Assembly: GCF_029407905.1 (NCBI RefSeq)
Contig: NC_073634.1
Coordinates: 27,479,501-27,543,500, forward strand
Length of the DNA stretch: 64,000 bases
Reading direction: 5' to 3'
DNA from: Bubalus kerabau
Lineage: Eukaryota > Chordata > Mammalia > Artiodactyla > Bovidae
The notes beneath the pieces are model-generated. The model made no database searches. It was not told the origin of the DNA and saw nothing but the letters and a program-made list of their open reading frames with translations. Shown here piece after piece: positions 22,176-33,290 of the stretch. The translations under genes were made by a program, and so were the position numbers. Position 1 is the first letter of the stretch. Every line of letters starts with the position of its first letter.

Positions 22176-24349
22176 CTCTCAAGCTCCCTTAAACAAACCA
22201 AGAATCCTAGGAAAAATGTGAACTATTCTCATTCATCTCTGCCTAAGCCACAGTTCCTTAACCTTTAGTTGAAATAAATTGTAGACACAAGTAATCAGAT
22301 TGATGGGGGCAGAAGGGCAGATTATGAGGGAGTTACTGTTCTCTGGCGAAACCAATGAGTCCAGACAGCTGGGCTGGAGGCTACAGGAGCTGCCTTGGCC
22401 AGTCAGCCTCTCCTGCTGTGTGAGAGGGGGGGTGCTACTTACCCTTCTTTCAGTTGGAAATGGAAGAATAGCAACCCTTAAACAAAATAGAAAGAACTTG
22501 TTGGGTGGAGAAGCAGCCCTCAGCCTCACTGCCTGCCTCCTGGCTCCATTGCCAGACAGGGATCATGTGACCCCTGTGGAGGCAAGATGGCGGCAACAAT
22601 TTAGCAGTCAGCTGTACTCCCCAATCATCTCAAACGCAAGTCGAGAAAAAGGGCACCTGCCTCCCTTCTAGCAGCCCCAGCAAAGTTCCCACTACCATCC
22701 TCTGTCTCTGAATGGGTTAGATGTCCACCTTTGAGCCAATCACTGTGACCACAGGAAAGCATTGCTTTAATAGGACCTGAGCACATATCTACTTTCAGAT
22801 ATGGATTGGGTGGATTCTATGAGTATCAAGACACAGCATACAGCTTAAAATACTTCCCCAGAAGGAAACTGACATACTGTGACCAAAAGAAGGAAGAATA
22901 GATGCTGTTGACCAAACCAACCAAATAATGACCCCACAGAATACAGGAACACGGCTGCCCTCCTAGAAGACAGGGGTGGGTCAGTGATATTTCTCTCCTG
23001 CCTACCACTCTCCCTGGCCCTGGAGGCAATGGTTCTAGCTTCCAAACACAACACAGTCCCCCAAGGTTTGTGGCTGAGCCGCAGGACCAGTGCGAACAGA
23101 TCCTAACCAAACCCCAGACCAGGCAATGGCTGGCGTGGTCCAGCCGGCTCCAAGTTATTAGAACCAGGAGTCCCAGCCCCAGTCCCAAGAGTTGTAGGAT
23201 TGTTTATCTTTGTTGGGGAAAAACTGCAGCCAGAGCCATAAATCACTGCCCAGCTGGATGGCTTCGCTGAAATGTTTGTTTAAACAGTGAAATCTCCTGA
23301 CGGACTGAAAATATAGGATGGATCACTCTGTCCTTCTTGGGCCTAGTCGTGCAGGCTGGAGCCTGAGGCCTGTGAGGGGGTCCCAAAATTGGCTCCCCAC
23401 CCCCAGCTCCTCATCCCTCCCACCCCCCAATATCAGCACTAAAGTATGAAGCCAGAGCATAGCTAATCTGAAACAGCAGATAATGCAAAAGCCGTGTCTA
23501 TCAATCTTTGAAATGCAATCTCTAGAGTGGTTTGCATTGGACGTGCCTTCCTAATGGAAGTAGCATTTCTGGGCTAATGTGCACAAAGAGGGTGGTCTCT
23601 GGAAGGACACGTGCGCAGAGCTTACGTGGTGAGGGCAAGTGAGCTCCGCTCTCTGGGCCTCGATTTCCTCACTTGTTATATAAGGGAATTAGACTTGGTC
23701 TTTACATTTTCTTCCATCTCTTGCCTGCCAAGTAAGGCTGCCGAATGTTTACATTCCCCAGAGAAAGACTAGATAAACAGGACGAGAGGAGCAGGAGAAA
23801 GAAGGGCGCTGATAATTCCCTGAGATCCCTTTCAACCCTGGGGTGCGCCCTCCAGGGCTCTCTGACCCTTCAGAGGAGAGAAGAGGCAGCCGTGGACTAA
23901 GGGTGTGGTCGGCAGACACAGAACCGGGAGTCGCATGCGCTCCAAGGAGGAGGGAAAAGGGTAGCCACTGATGGATGTGGGTGACATAAAGCAAGTCAGA
24001 CTGCAAGACTGGGACCTGGGCCCAGGCGGGTCGAAGCTTGTGAAGGAAGGGAGGAAGGACACCCATCTGGGCTGAGGAGGCTTGGTTGGGGCTGGGCAGC
24101 AACCAGAGATGAGTAACCTTCTCAGTCCTTTTCTGAAGGAAGAAGGCAGCAGAGGCCTGAGTCTTTCCAGTCTAGGGGCTGTCTCCCCGTCTCTGTGATG
24201 GGAGCCATGACAAGCCTGTGATAGAGTATGTGACGTGGGGCATTGAGCCATCTTGTCATTGATTTGCCAAGTATTTTCAAGAATATATTGCCTGTCTGGT
24301 ACTGTGGGAGGCTTTGGGAATGTAACGATGAATAAGACCAGGGTTCTTT
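22176..24349. other. unassigned sequence with old-repeat pieces
   Basis: The 22,560-22,930 part (gagccaatcactgtgaccac) resembles an old mammalian interspersed repeat that I cannot name; 33,420-33,640 looks like the same family. A MIR-like phrase (tcgatttcctcacttgtta) lies near 23,660, and an L2-like one at about 24,265-24,345. The 23.6-24.1 kb part is somewhat GC-rich with NRF1-like words. Confidence 0.35.
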
Positions 24350-24650
24350 AAGAGTTCGTGATGGGCTATCCCAAAAGGGTGAGCGATGGGATTTACAACA
24401 AGGATGTGGGAGGAGATTGGGAAAGAATTGCAAGGGGATTTGTTAATGGTTATGTGAGGAAGGTGTGGGGGGCTGGAATAGGGTCTGTTATTAAGGTCTG
24501 CAATGGAGTCTGTGACGAATGGTCCAGAGGATGGGATGGGTTTTGTGGGGGCAGGATGGGATTCATTAGCTATAAAATGGGAATATAATGGGGTGTATGA
24601 TGGTAGGTGTAACAGGGTATGTGAAGGGGTAAGAACTGTTGGGACCCATG
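24350..24650 (+). repeat. degenerate G/T-rich tandem-like tract
   Basis: Words of the type gggtntgtgatgg recur with variable spacing (gagtctgtgacgaatgg, ggggtgtatgatgg, agggtatgtgaagg). C is scarce on this strand. No exact period is visible. It may be a decayed minisatellite. Confidence 0.35.
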
Positions 24651-24725
24651 ATGGTTCATTAATAGAGCTGCCTTTCTTGACAGTCCAGAGGAAATCAATT
24701 CTTCCTTTTAATAGGGTCTCAATAT

Positions 24726-24983
24726 GGCACCCCACTCCAGTACTCTTGCCTGGAAAATCCCATGGACGTAAGAGCCTGGTAGGCTGCAGTCCATGGGGTC
24801 GCTCAGAGTCGGACACGACTGAGTGACTTCACTTTCACTTTTCACTTTCATGCATTGGAGAAGGAAATGGCAACCCACTCCAGTGTTCTTGCCTGGAGAA
24901 TCCCAGGGACGGTGGAGCCTGGTGGGCTGCTGTCTATGGGGTCGCACAGAGTCGGACACGACTGGAGCGACTTAGCAGCAGCA
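24726..24983 (+). mobile_element. Bov-A2 SINE
   Basis: Two BovA units are joined by the linker cactttcacttttcactttc. The second ends gagcgacttagcagcagc. Confidence 0.9.
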
Positions 24984-25074
24984 ATAACATTTTATATCTA
25001 TCACTGCTAATGCTTTTGAAATTAGTTCATTGGACAACTGAGATGAGTTCATTATTTTGTAATTATTTGTCTAA

Positions 25075-25222
25075 TTTCTGTCTCCCTTACTAGGCTGTAA
25101 GAGCTGTGGAAAGAGTAGTCTTAGTGGATCTTGCAGGATCCTGTTCACAGCTGCACCCCCACTTTCCACCCACTCAACAGGGCTGGGCACATAGAAAGCG
25201 TTCAGTAAAGTCTGATTGAACA
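25075..25222 (+). mobile_element. L2/MIR 3'-end fragment
   Basis: The string aggctgtaagagctgtgg followed by gggctgggcacatagaaagc and gttcagtaaagtctgattga matches the shared L2/MIR 3' tail, moderately diverged. Confidence 0.55.
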
Positions 25223-25911
25223 GATAGCTCCCTGGTAGCCAGGGCGCCAAGACCCTCCCCTAAATAATGCCAGCAACTGGATGTCTTCAAAATAAGTAAT
25301 TTTCTGTCACGATGAGGCGGGGCTCTGGTTCTGTTTGAAGGGACATGGTGCCATCTGGTGGTGAAAGGGAAGAACTGCATTGAGAAGAAGCACTCATCCT
25401 GCCAGGTGTTAACAGCCTCCACTACCTTAGGGGGCCAGCAGCTACCCACCTTCCACCCTCCCAACCCCCCACCCCCAGCTTTCAGCCCAGTCCCCAGCCT
25501 CAAAGAAATCAGCCCCAGCTTTCCTTGCTGTCTCAGGAGTGGAGCAAGAAGAGTAAGAAAATGGAGACCATGTGAGCCTTGGGCTGAACCGCCCTTTCCT
25601 CCATCTGCATTAGGGCCACCAGCCCCGCCTGCCTCTGGCTGGGCTCAGCCTCCTTCTCCTTGACTTGGAATTCAGCCCCTCATCCTAGGAAGTGGCCAGT
25701 CCAGGGGAGCGGGCATGATACAAACAAAGCTTAGATTCAGTGTCTTCCATATGAAAATTTCTCATCATTTGAGGCTTCACTGTCCAGAGCGGGTCAACCC
25801 AGTTTCACACACAGACACATGCACATGATATCTCTGTTCTACATAATGGTGAGTGCGTTCTGATTAAAACTGACCCCTCCCATCCCATTTCTGTACATGA
25901 TGTGGTCAAGT
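25223..25911. other. unassigned sequence with CTCF-like motif
   Basis: No repeat recognised. It contains a CTCF-like motif at 25,347-25,363 and a C-rich run (cccaaccccccaccccc) near 25,465. Short frames lack family features. Confidence 0.4.
25347..25363 (-). promoter_or_regulatory. CTCF-like binding motif
   Basis: The minus strand reads caccaccagatggcacc, matching the CTCF core CCA-C/G-C/T-AG-A/G-G/T-GGC. It is not inside a recognised repeat. Occupancy is inference. Confidence 0.5.
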
Positions 25912-26063
25912 AAGTGAAAGTCTCTCAGTCATGTCTGACTCTTGGCAACCCCATGGATTGGGGGACCTCCCAGGCTCCTCTGTCCATGGGATTCTCCAGG
26001 TGAGAATACTGGAGTGGGTTGCCATTCTCTTCTCCAGGGGATCTTCCCAATCCAGGGATTGAT
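25912..26063 (-). mobile_element. Bov-tA SINE, truncated
   Basis: The BovA part is complete from aagtgaaagtctctcagtca to ttctccaggggatcttccca. The tRNA-like head is cut off after ccagggattga, so this is 5'-truncated. Confidence 0.85.
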
Positions 26064-27629
26064 GGTATGGTCAAAGGTCCCGAACAAAACACTAGGCAAA
26101 AAGCCCCCTCCTAGGGAGAACAGGTGGAGCATCTTTAATTACACAGCTTTCACTGTGGACCTCCTCATCCTCAGCTATAAAGTGGCCTATGGAATAGTAA
26201 TGAGAGAATTGAACCCTGAAATGATTGGTTCACTGGAACACAGCTGCCCTGTACATTGAATTACCAGTAATACTTGTATGTGTTTTGTACTTGTTTTCTT
26301 TTATTCCCATGTAACATGTTTTATTTTCATTATTGCAATTGGATGAGGGACAGCGGCAGTGCCCCCCAAAGCATGCCATATAAACACACACACGCCAGCT
26401 CAACACAAAGTGCATTCACAAAGCACACCCGTTGCCACTCTGCACTCAGGCCCCTAATCCCTTCTGTATGGGGATTCTGAAGTTGTCCTGGCCAGCAGAG
26501 TTCCCCTAAGGACATAGGAACATCTCTGAATGTCCTCTGTCAAAATGCGGCTTTCCAGTGAACAGGCAGCATCCCAGGTAGCTCACAAGTAATGGAAGAT
26601 TTCCTTCTGCTCCCACAGTACCACTTTCTGCTGGGACCCAGGCACCCACGTCAGCCTTGCTTCCAATGCTGCAGTTCTCACCGAGAAGGGAAAAAGTTTC
26701 CCCAGTATGAATGGCTCTTTTCATTACTTTTCCAAAAGGTGGCCTGATTCTTTCCATTTCATTGCAGCCTCCTCTTTTTCATAACTTTTTAAATGGTCCC
26801 TCAGGGCAAAGCTGAAGGACACAGAATACTATCCACTGATGCCACCTTACAGCATCCTTGGGGCAAAGCATCCCCAAAGCAGTATCCTGCACCTCAGGCC
26901 TTTCCTACCTCAGGATGAGTCCCCACTCTACCGCAAGAGCAGTCAATCCCAAGTCCTCAGCATCGTCCTCCATCTTCTTCATCCATTGTGGTCCTAACCA
27001 TTGGTCCCCAATTTTCCTTCACTGTTCCTCGAAGGAGGCCCATAATATTCCATCCTTATGACCTACAATTCTTACCACAGGAGCCTCTCCAGGAGACACT
27101 CACTGTAAATAGGCTAGATACATGGAAAGGATCTTAAATTAATAAAGATAAAATAAACCAGAGTAAAAGAAAACAGCTCTGCCAGGTTGAAACATATACA
27201 GCCGTTTCTCCAGCAAAAAACACTGAAAACATCAAAGCTGATGTCCTGTTTATTTGAAGGTGACAAAGTTAGGATGGAGCAAGAACACACATGAAGGACT
27301 AAAGGAGAAGGTAAGAAAGCCATCGAGCAATCCTGGCTGGAGTGTGGTGGGCAGGCACCCCTCAGATCCCATCACGGGGTCCACCTGAGGCCGAGGCCAC
27401 ATTTTTCTGCGCATGTGTGACAGAATGGAACACTCCAGAAGCTGCCTGAACGGGGGTAGCAGGAGTCAGACCACCAAGGGCAGCAACATATGCTCAAGTA
27501 ACAAAGGATGGAGATCCAACTGCGCAGCTGTGCTCCAAGGAGGCAGGCTGTGGTTTAAGTGGCGGGATGTGTGCGATCACTCGGGACAGTCAAGAGGAGG
27601 CTGACACTGCCAGGAGAGGCCACTGAAGA
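26064..27629. other. unassigned sequence, 1.6 kb
   Basis: No recognised repeat or gene. There are many short overlapping frames. The part from about 27,400 may belong to the following L1 but is too diverged to say. Confidence 0.4.
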
Positions 27630-29130
27630 GAGAGAGCTTTACAGAGAAACAAAAGTGAGAATGATGGCAGCAGTCTCATCAGAGACCAGGCGAGCCAGAA
27701 GGTTTGTTTCAAATGCTGAAAGGAAAAAAAAAACAAACCCTCTCATTCCTCAAAATCTGTACACAGTGAAATAGTGTTCAAAAATGGAGAAATAAAAGCT
27801 TTTCAGACAAACAGAAGCTGAGAGAATCAAATATCAGTCGGTCTCTTTTATAAGAAATATAAAAGTAAGTTCTCCAAGGAGAGAGACACCGAACTGAAAC
27901 TGGGGTCCACACAGAACATTAAGACCTCCAGGACAAGTCAAAATCAAAGTAAATATAAAAGGTTTCTTTTTAATTGTGAATCATTGTAAAAGATAATTGA
28001 CTAAGTCAAAAATAGTAGTTTTGTGGGGTTTTAGCATAACGTAAAACAATTGCTAATAGCCTAAAAGTTGGAAGGGGGAAAAAAATGGGGTGGTAACATT
28101 GTAAGGTTCTTTCATTCTGGATGAAGAAGTATAATATTACATGGAGATAGTTGTGATTAATTGCAATGTATATTTTAAATTCTGGACTGCAGCCTACCAG
28201 GCTCCTCTGTCCATGGGATTTTCCAGGCAAGAGTACTGGAGTGGGGTGCCATTGCCTTCTCCGAATCTAAAATTAAGATTAATTAAATACATACAATTTA
28301 AACCCAGTGGCAACATGAACATTTTTAAGATGTAAATAAAGATGCCACAGTGGATACAAGAAGAAAAAAGAAGAAGTTCTCAATCGAAAACCAGGCAGAA
28401 AAAGAGGAAAAATTGAACAAATAACAGATAAATAGAAACCATCTAGCTAAATGTCTGAGTTTGATCCATGTTAACGATCTAAATAATATTAAAAGACAGA
28501 TCATACTGCATAACATAGCAAAATCTAATTATATGCTGTATACAAGAAATTTATTTTAAATAAAAAGATGTATATTGGTTAAAAGGAAAAGAATGGTAAA
28601 TGATACACCATGCAAACACTAATCAACGAAATAGGTAGTGGTTACATTAATACCAGGCAAAATAAATTTCAATGCAATAAATATTACCAATATAGAGAAA
28701 GATGTATTTAATGATAAATGAATCAATTCACCAAGAAGATATAATAATCCTAAATTTTTAAGCCCTTAACAAATACATGATGAAAAAACGGATAGAACTG
28801 AAAGAAGTAGGTAAATTCACAATTATAGTTGGAGTCTATAAATAAGTTATTAAAAAGCAGGTAGAAAATCATTAAGAATATAAAAGACCTACGCATCACC
28901 ATCAATGAACTTGACCTAATGGAACGTATAGAACACCCCACCCAACAAGGGCAGAATCCACATTTTTTCAGGTACTTATGAAACAGAAGTCAGACTATTT
29001 GTGGGGCACAGAAGCAAAGCTCAACAATTTTTAAAGACTTTAAATTATACAAAGGATGCTCTCTGACCAAAATGGTGTTAAATTGGAAATTAACAACAAA
29101 AAGATAACTGGAAAACCCTCAAATATTTGA
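27630..29130 (+). mobile_element. old L1, start and endonuclease part of ORF2
   Basis: L1 sequence in sense orientation: agacaaacagaagctgagag, ttaattgtgaatcattgtaaaag, aattatagttggagtctata, tgaacttgacctaatgg, and tgctctctgaccaaaatgg. These match the L1 segment entering and crossing the ORF2 endonuclease domain. Many stops and indels; no frame survives. A BovA piece interrupts it at 28,178-28,263. Confidence 0.7.
28178..28263 (-). mobile_element. BovA fragment
   Basis: A single partial BovA unit (ggactgcagcctaccaggct to ggtgccattgccttctccga) sits within old L1 sequence. Confidence 0.85.
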
Positions 29131-29251
29131 AAATTTAATGTCTGATATGAGTATGATTAGGTGGTTGCTGTTTGGTGTGAGATACATCCGTCTTCTCAAC
29201 TGCTTCACAAAAACCCTTAGTAAAACCTTCACGGCTGACTCATGCTTTAGC

Positions 29252-29461
29252 CCAAGAGTACGTGCTCAGTCATGCCTGACTCTTTGTGACCCCATGGACT
29301 GTAGTCCGCCAGGTTTCTCTGTCCACGGGATTTCCCAGGCAAGAATCCTGGAACAGGTTGCCATTTCCTTCTCCAGGGGATCTTCTCGACTCAGTGATCA
29401 AACCCTCATCTCCTACATTCCTGGCAGATTCTTTACCACTGAGCCACCTGGGAGGACTAAC
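29252..29461 (-). mobile_element. Bov-tA SINE
   Basis: BovA (cagtcatgcctgactctttg) and tRNA-like head ending gccacctgggagga. The 8-base flank gctttagc occurs at 29,244-29,251 and 29,462-29,469. Confidence 0.9.
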
Positions 29462-29469
29462 GCTTTAGC

Positions 29470-29635
29470 TCTGTGGGTGGCAAACTAGGGCCTTTGGCCA
29501 GTTGTCTTTGGGCCTGCAAGCTAAGAATGGCTTTTCCAATTGGAAAGATTGTGAAGGTGGGGTTGGAGGAGAAGGAAAAGGAAGAGCAGCAGTAGCCACC
29601 TAAAACCGCCTAAAATACTTGCAAACCTCTCCTTT
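29470..29635 (+). mobile_element. hAT-like DNA transposon remnant
   Basis: The phrases ggtggcaaactagggccttt and caagctaagaatggcttttcc resemble a non-autonomous hAT element widespread in mammals. Family not determined. Confidence 0.35.
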
Positions 29636-29685
29636 AATAAATGAGATAGTGTTTCCTCTTCTATTTTCCAAAAGTTTCGTGACAT

Positions 29686-29686
<1 letters not shown>

Positions 29687-29722
<36 letters not shown>
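29687..29722 (+). repeat. (TG)n microsatellite
   Basis: About sixteen uninterrupted TG units. Confidence 0.95.
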
Positions 29723-29725
<3 letters not shown>

Positions 29726-30973
29726 AAATGTTCAACAGAGAAGCCTGGTGTTTTGGAGTTTCCTTTGGGGAATGGTTTCTAATTATATATACAATTTCTG
29801 TAATAGCTATAGAGCTACTCAGATTTTTTAATTTCCTCTGTCAGCTTTGGTGAGTCACTGCTTTGTGTTAATTAACTTTTCCTTCTGGTGTCATTCTCCT
29901 TCATTTTGAAGGATTTTCTTCAGCATTCCATGTAGTGCATTTCACCGCTGTTAAGTTTCCTCATCCTTTGTCTTTGTTTTTAAGTACCTTTATTTCACTT
30001 TCATTTTGAAGGATATCTCCTGCAGGATACAGAATTCTAGGTTGACGTTTTTCTTCTAGAATTTTAAAAATACCATTATCCTATCTTCTGGGTTTTGTTG
30101 TTTCTGAGAAGAAAATTCAGTGTGGATTCTTACTTTTGTTTTCTGTTTGTAATGTACCCTTTTCTTCTGATGCTTTTACGATTTTTGTCTTCATTATTAA
30201 AGTTTAACAATTTGATAGACTTGGTGTGGTTTTCTTTGTATTTATCCAGTTTGGGGTTTGTTGAGATTCTTTGGTATTTGACTGTATACCTTTATCAAAT
30301 TTGGAAAATTTCCAGACACTGTTTTTTTCCAAGTCTTCTATATTCAGTCTTTGCTCTCTTTTTGGAACTCTAATTACATGTTTATTGAACAGATGATATT
30401 GTCCCGTAGGTCACTGAGTCTAGGAGCTCCAGTTTGGATGGTTGCTATCTTTGCACATTCATAGGTATTTTCTTCTACAATTCCTAATTAGTGTTCTGTT
30501 GAGCCTATTCAGTGCATTTTTCACTCTAGATACTGTATTTTTCAGTTCTAGAAAAAAATAATACTTTGGTTCTTTTTTTTTTTAATTTCTCTTCTCATTA
30601 TTATCTTGTTTCCTCTAAATGCCTGAACATCTTTTTTTTTATTATTATTGGAGTATAGTTGCTTTCCTGAATATCTTTGTAATATATCTTATAAAGTTCT
30701 TGTATGCTAATTCAATAATCGCTGTCATTTATGGTTCTGGTTTTCAGATTTGATTTTATCCTGGTTATGGGTCATCTTTTTCTACTTCTTAGTATGTCTA
30801 ATAATTTGGATGCTGCTGGACATTGTAAATGTTAAATTGTTGAGTGTCTGAATTTTGTTGTCTTTCTTTGAAGAATGTTGAGATGGGAGCTGGGGAGGTC
30901 AGGTAGTTGAGTTACTTATAGATACAATAAATGCTTTCAAGTCCTGTTCTGGTGCTTTTTTTAGGGTGAGTCT
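29723..30973 (-). mobile_element. old L1 remnant
   Basis: T-rich on this strand. Phrases such as cagaattctaggttgacg, gtggttttctttgtatttat, ggtttgttgagattctttgg, gtatttttcagttctagaa and ctggttatgggtcatctttt follow a widely distributed old L1 region in inverted orientation. A short T-rich piece near 30,630 (ggagtatagttg) may be a second, tiny L1 3' end. Confidence 0.55.
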
Positions 30974-30994
30974 AAAGCAGTGGTTCTATATCAG

Positions 30995-31201
30995 CTTCCC
31001 TACTAGCTCAGATGGTAAAGAATCTGTCTGCAGTGCAGGAGACCTGAGTTCGATCCCTGGGTTGGGAAGATCCCCCAGAGAAGGAAATGGCAACCCACTC
31101 CAGTATTCTTGCCTGGAGAATTCCATGGACAGAGGAGCCTGGTCGGCTACATACAGTTCATGGGGTTGCAAGAATTGGACACAACCTAGCGATTAAACCA
31201 C
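30995..31201 (+). mobile_element. Bov-tA SINE
   Basis: The tRNA-like head (cttccctactagctcagatgg, gagttcgatccctgg) is followed by BovA (cactccagtattcttgcctg). An exact 21-base target-site duplication flanks it (30,974-30,994 and 31,202-31,222), and this duplicated target is the terminus of a MER20. Confidence 0.95.
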
Positions 31202-31432
31202 AAAGCAGTGGTTCTATATCAGATAGAGTTTTCCCTCAATTCCCAACCCCAGGATATTAGTATTGTCTGAAAACATTTTTAGTTGCTAAAACCAGGAAGG
31301 TGCCAGGGTCATCTAGTGATTAGAGGTCAGGAATGATGTTCAGTATCCTACAATGCACAGGAAAACTCCCCCAAAAGAAGAATTATTCTTCTCCCCAAAT
31401 GTCATAGTATCAAGGTTGAAAACCCCATTCTA
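31202..31432 (+). mobile_element. MER20 (hAT-type DNA transposon)
   Basis: Starting cagtggttct and running through tgtctgaaaacatttttagt, gtcatctagtgattagaggt, atcctacaatgcacaggaaa to caaggttgaaaacccc, it follows MER20 in order. A Bov-tA was inserted in its left terminal repeat. Confidence 0.8.
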
Positions 31433-32350
31433 GAGTACTTTTACAGTGGGGCCAGTTAGCCTACTACTGGGATATCTGCTGGATGCCTAGATATTCAAGA
31501 ATGCTTGTCTCTTCTCCAGTTTGGCTAGTTGGAGTTCTAACATGTAGACCAGTGTAAGCTCTGGAAGTTGTTCAGCTTACAGCTTCCTGGTAGTTATAGG
31601 AAGAGCCTGGGGGGAGTCTTACCCTACATGTACACAGCTTAGTATTTAGCCAAAACTCAAGGGAATGCATGCAAATTGCTGAGGCTCTTATCTGCGTAGC
31701 TGCCTCCTCTCCAGTACTCTGTCTGTGCCACAAATTCCAGTTGCCTGAGTCTTCCGGATCTCTAACCTCTGACATTTCAACTAAATGAGACCTTCAGGCT
31801 CTGTTGGGGTTGCCCTTTCTCTGTGCTTGTCTGTAAAGAGCCTCCAGGCAGAAAGCCTGGGTGATGAAAGGCTTCTTCGTGTGTCTCTCCTATTTCTCCA
31901 GGTCTTGCAGGATAAAACACTAATTCCCTTTGCTTCTTACTTTCCTTTCAAGGATGCTGGCATAGTGAAGAGCCTTGAAAGAGAGAGATAGTGCTTCCCT
32001 TTAGAGCAAAGGGCAGGTTCCTGTACAGTGTTATCAAGGTGATATCTCTCTGCAAGGCAAAGGTGAAGAGGCTTACTCCTCATTGAAAATGATTCTGGTT
32101 TCCTAAGCTCAGGGTGCCTCTTCTGTAATGCAAACCAGGACATGTGCATGTGTCAGTGGGACCTCTCCACATTGCCCCTCGGGAACTGGGATGAGGAACC
32201 AATGCAAATGCTGATACTCTAGCTCCTGCTGTTGCTTTAAGTAATAACATCCTTTGTATCTGACCTGGGAGTCTTGTGTCTTCTGCCAGCACCTGTGAAA
32301 CAGCATGAAGCTAACTTGTTAACTAGCAAGGAGGGTAAGTTCTCCTTCAC
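31433..32350. other. unassigned sequence with weak mini-exon signal
   Basis: No repeat recognised. A 46-nt segment at 32,290-32,335 sits between a good acceptor (gtgtcttctgccag) and a consensus donor (agg then gtaagt), with one open frame. It is short enough to be chance. Confidence 0.3.
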
Positions 32351-32560
32351 ATTTCATTTATCTATTTACTTAATCGCCTGCTCTAGGTCTTGGTTGCAGC
32401 ACACGGGAGCTTCAGTCTTCATTAAGACTTTTAGTTGTGGTATGCAAATTCTCAGTTTCTGCATGTGGGATCTAGTTCCCTGACCAGGGATGGAACCCAG
32501 GTCCCCTGCATTGGGAGCAAGGAGACCTAGGCAAGCCACTGGACCACCAAGGAAGTCCCT
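32351..32560 (-). mobile_element. CHR-type SINE
   Basis: Minus strand: gtgggatctagttccctgac, ggatggaacccaggtcccc, and head ggaccaccaaggaagtccc. Confidence 0.8.
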
Positions 32561-32570
32561 CTCCTGCATT

Positions 32571-32790
32571 TTTTTTTTTGACACACCTGTTACATATTAG
32601 GCACTGTGCTCAGCTCTGAATATAGGAAGTAAATGCAGTCTACAGTCCAGTGGGAGAGGCAAAGATTTTAAAAGACAAACACATAAAAATTTTAAATGGC
32701 AGCAATTAGTAAGAAAGAAACAAGAAAATTATAAGAGAATGACAAGGAGGACAATAGACTGGATTAGAGGAGGTCAGTAATGGGAGCAAG
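32571..32790 (-). mobile_element. L2-like 3' end fragment
   Basis: The phrase ttaggcactgtgctcagctc and then acagtccagtgggagaggc resemble the inverted L2/MIR tail region. A poly(T) run of ten lies at its start. Confidence 0.45.
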
Positions 32791-32796
32791 GAGATA

Positions 32797-33067
32797 ACCC
32801 CACTCCAGTACTCTTGCCTGGCAAATCCCATGGACAGAGGAGCCTGGTAGGCTGCAGTCCATGGGGTCGCTAGGAGTGGGACACGACTGAGTGACTTTAC
32901 TTTCACTTTTTACTTTCATGCACTGGAGAAGGAAATGACAACCCACTCCAGTACTCTTGCCTGGAGAATCCCAGGGACGGGGGAGCCTAGTGGGCTGCAG
33001 TCTATGGGGTCACACAAAGTCGGACACGACTGAAGCGACTTAGTAGCAGCAGCAGCAGCAGCAGCAG
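32797..33067 (+). mobile_element. Bov-A2 SINE with (CAG)7 tail
   Basis: Two BovA units plus linker. After gaagcgacttagtag the element ends in seven CAG units at 33,047-33,067, a length-variable tail. Confidence 0.92.
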
Positions 33068-33177
33068 GCAAGAAATGATGGAGGCCTGGGCTAAGGTGTG
33101 GCCATGAAGAGAATATTGGGAACACTGGGAATAAAAGCTGGATAAGTAAAGTCTGGCCAGGTCATGAATGCTCTGCC

Positions 33178-33290
33178 ACAGGACCTTTGTAAATGTTGCT
33201 TCATCTGCCTGGGAAACTCTTTCCCTTCCTTGTCCTGTGTCTGCTTTTTCTTGTCCTTCAGGTTCAATTTTTTAAATCCCAGGTCAAGAA
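33178..33290 (+). mobile_element. L2 LINE fragment
   Basis: The string ggacctttgtaaatgttgct followed by catctgcctgggaaactctttccc and cttgtccttcaggttcaa matches the conserved end of L2 ORF2. Confidence 0.6.
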
